20,314 nt of DNA from HRBIN12 sp964640965. Its GTDB lineage: Bacteria > Actinomycetota > UBA4738 > HRBIN12. Position 1 is the stretch's first letter; each line of letters opens with the position of its first letter. The position numbers and the translations under genes were made by a program. The stretch spans positions 1 to 20,314 of the forward strand of contig CAZXJB010000036.1 in NCBI GenBank assembly GCA_964640965.1, read 5' to 3'. Of this stretch, positions 19,812-20,314 are shown piece after piece. The notes under the pieces are model-generated. The model worked only from the letters and a program-made list of their open reading frames with translations. It was not told the origin of the DNA and made no database searches.

Positions 19812-20314
19812 GTGGACCTGCACCCCGTGTCCGCGCCGCCTGGCGCCGCCGAGCGCGAGGCCGTGGACGCCCTCCTCGGGCCGCCGCCCACGGAGGACGG
19901 TCGGGTGATGCGCGACGGTCGAGCCCTGCGCGAGCGCCGGCACCTGCTGCTGCCGGTGCTCCACGCGCTCCAGGCCCGCGTCGGATGGATCAGCCCGGGC
20001 GGGCTCGGGTACGCGGCCGAGCGCCTCGGGGTCCCCCCGGCCGAGGCCTACGGCGTCGCGAGCTTCTCCGCGCTGCTGTCGACCCGCCCCCGCCCGCCCG
20101 CGGTCCTGCACGTCTGCGAGGACCTCGCCTGCCGGCTCGCGGGCTCCGAGGAGCTCTGCGCCGAGCTCGAGCGGCGGATCGGGCCCGAGGGGGTGGACGC
20201 CGGCGGGCGTACGTGGCTGCGCAGCCCGTGCCTCGGCCTGTGCGAGCGGGCCCCCGCGGGCTTGGCGCAGATCGCCGGGGAGCGCCCGCGCGAGGCGGCC
20301 CTGGCCCCGCTCGG
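19812..20314 (+). CDS. NuoE-like [2Fe-2S] subunit of an NAD-dependent formate dehydrogenase (3' end beyond the window)
   Basis: 167 codons are visible and the frame is open at the right edge. After about 40 variable residues comes a NuoE helical domain (HLLLPVLHALQARVGWISPG, ERLGVPPAEAYGVASFSALL), then a thioredoxin-like [2Fe-2S] domain with C102-x4-C107 (HVCEDLAC) and C140-x3-C144 (SPCLGLCERAP), the 24-kDa subunit motif. It starts with GTG one base after the formate dehydrogenase stop, so the two are co-expressed. In related complexes the gene continues into or is followed by a NuoF-like FMN/NADH subunit; whether it is fused here cannot be seen. It would pass electrons between the formate site and NAD. 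Confidence 0.88.
   Translation, partial: MDLHPVSAPPGAAEREAVDALLGPPPTEDGRVMRDGRALRERRHLLLPVLHALQARVGWISPGGLGYAAERLGVPPAEAYGVASFSALLSTRPRPPAVLHVCEDLACRLAGSEELCAELERRIGPEGVDAGGRTWLRSPCLGLCERAPAGLAQIAGERPREAALAPL

Noticed and set aside
16943..19891. A 982-codon open frame on the minus strand
   Set aside because: It lies opposite fdhD and fdhF, which have clear family motifs. Its translation is low-complexity Arg/Pro/Asp-rich, the usual antisense shadow in high-GC DNA.
1..20314. tRNA, rRNA, CRISPR arrays, insertion sequences, integrase or phage genes
   Set aside because: I looked for cloverleaf-like stretches, regularly spaced repeats, transposase or integrase motifs and long terminal repeats and saw none.

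Overview
The window is very GC-rich, uses GTG starts often and packs its genes with 1-16 nt overlaps. A WhiB protein, an F420-type luciferase-like oxidoreductase, a PimB-like glycosyltransferase, an ROK glucokinase and an actinobacterial LexA-type SOS box place it in Actinomycetota; the class cannot be told from sequence alone. I see no mobile element, CRISPR array, rRNA or tRNA, and no gene-free stretch over 300 bases.

Layout. (1) 1-5697 is all on the minus strand: a DEDDh exonuclease/UvrC-like nuclease cut by the left edge and driven by an apparent SOS promoter; an ECF sigma factor overlapping a membrane-anchored putative anti-sigma factor; the heptose pair gmhA-hddA; a WhiB regulator; and a YgfZ-type folate-binding protein. 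(2) 5717-13714 is on the plus strand: a GT4 glycosyltransferase, a zinc-ribbon membrane protein and an SRPBCC protein, then a tight seven-gene run of ArsA/Get3-like ATPase, small C-x4-C protein, eRF1-like (baeRF/Vms1-type) protein, ROK glucokinase, LLM oxidoreductase, 5-formyl-THF cyclo-ligase and DEDDh exonuclease. From memory, parts of this resemble M. tuberculosis Rv2184c-Rv2191 and the Streptomyces glk region. (3) 13810-20314 is a one-carbon island: a GcvT-family THF-dependent methyltransferase, a small zinc-ribbon protein behind a perfect 14-bp hairpin, formate-THF ligase (fhs, minus strand), and diverging from it fdhD, a selenocysteine formate dehydrogenase and a NuoE-like subunit running off the right edge.

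How the genes could work together. The right half reads as a folate/formate module. A GcvT-like enzyme would move a C1 unit onto THF, Fhs would interconvert formyl-THF and formate with ATP, and an NAD-linked Sec formate dehydrogenase matured by FdhD would interconvert formate and CO2. The direction of flux is not visible.

The most notable observations are these. The FDH gene carries an in-frame TGA followed by a SECIS-like hairpin whose GGTCT loop is placed as in E. coli fdhF. The same FDH lacks the usual N-terminal [4Fe-4S] segment, so that cluster must come from elsewhere or be absent. The 122-bp fhs/fdhD intergenic region holds a perfect palindrome about 42 bp from both predicted transcription starts, plus repeated CGGGAAG half-sites. 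A perfect hairpin sequesters the ribosome binding site of the small zinc-ribbon gene. Many genes also have a TANNNT-like hexamer 6-10 nt before the start codon, suggesting frequent leaderless transcription.
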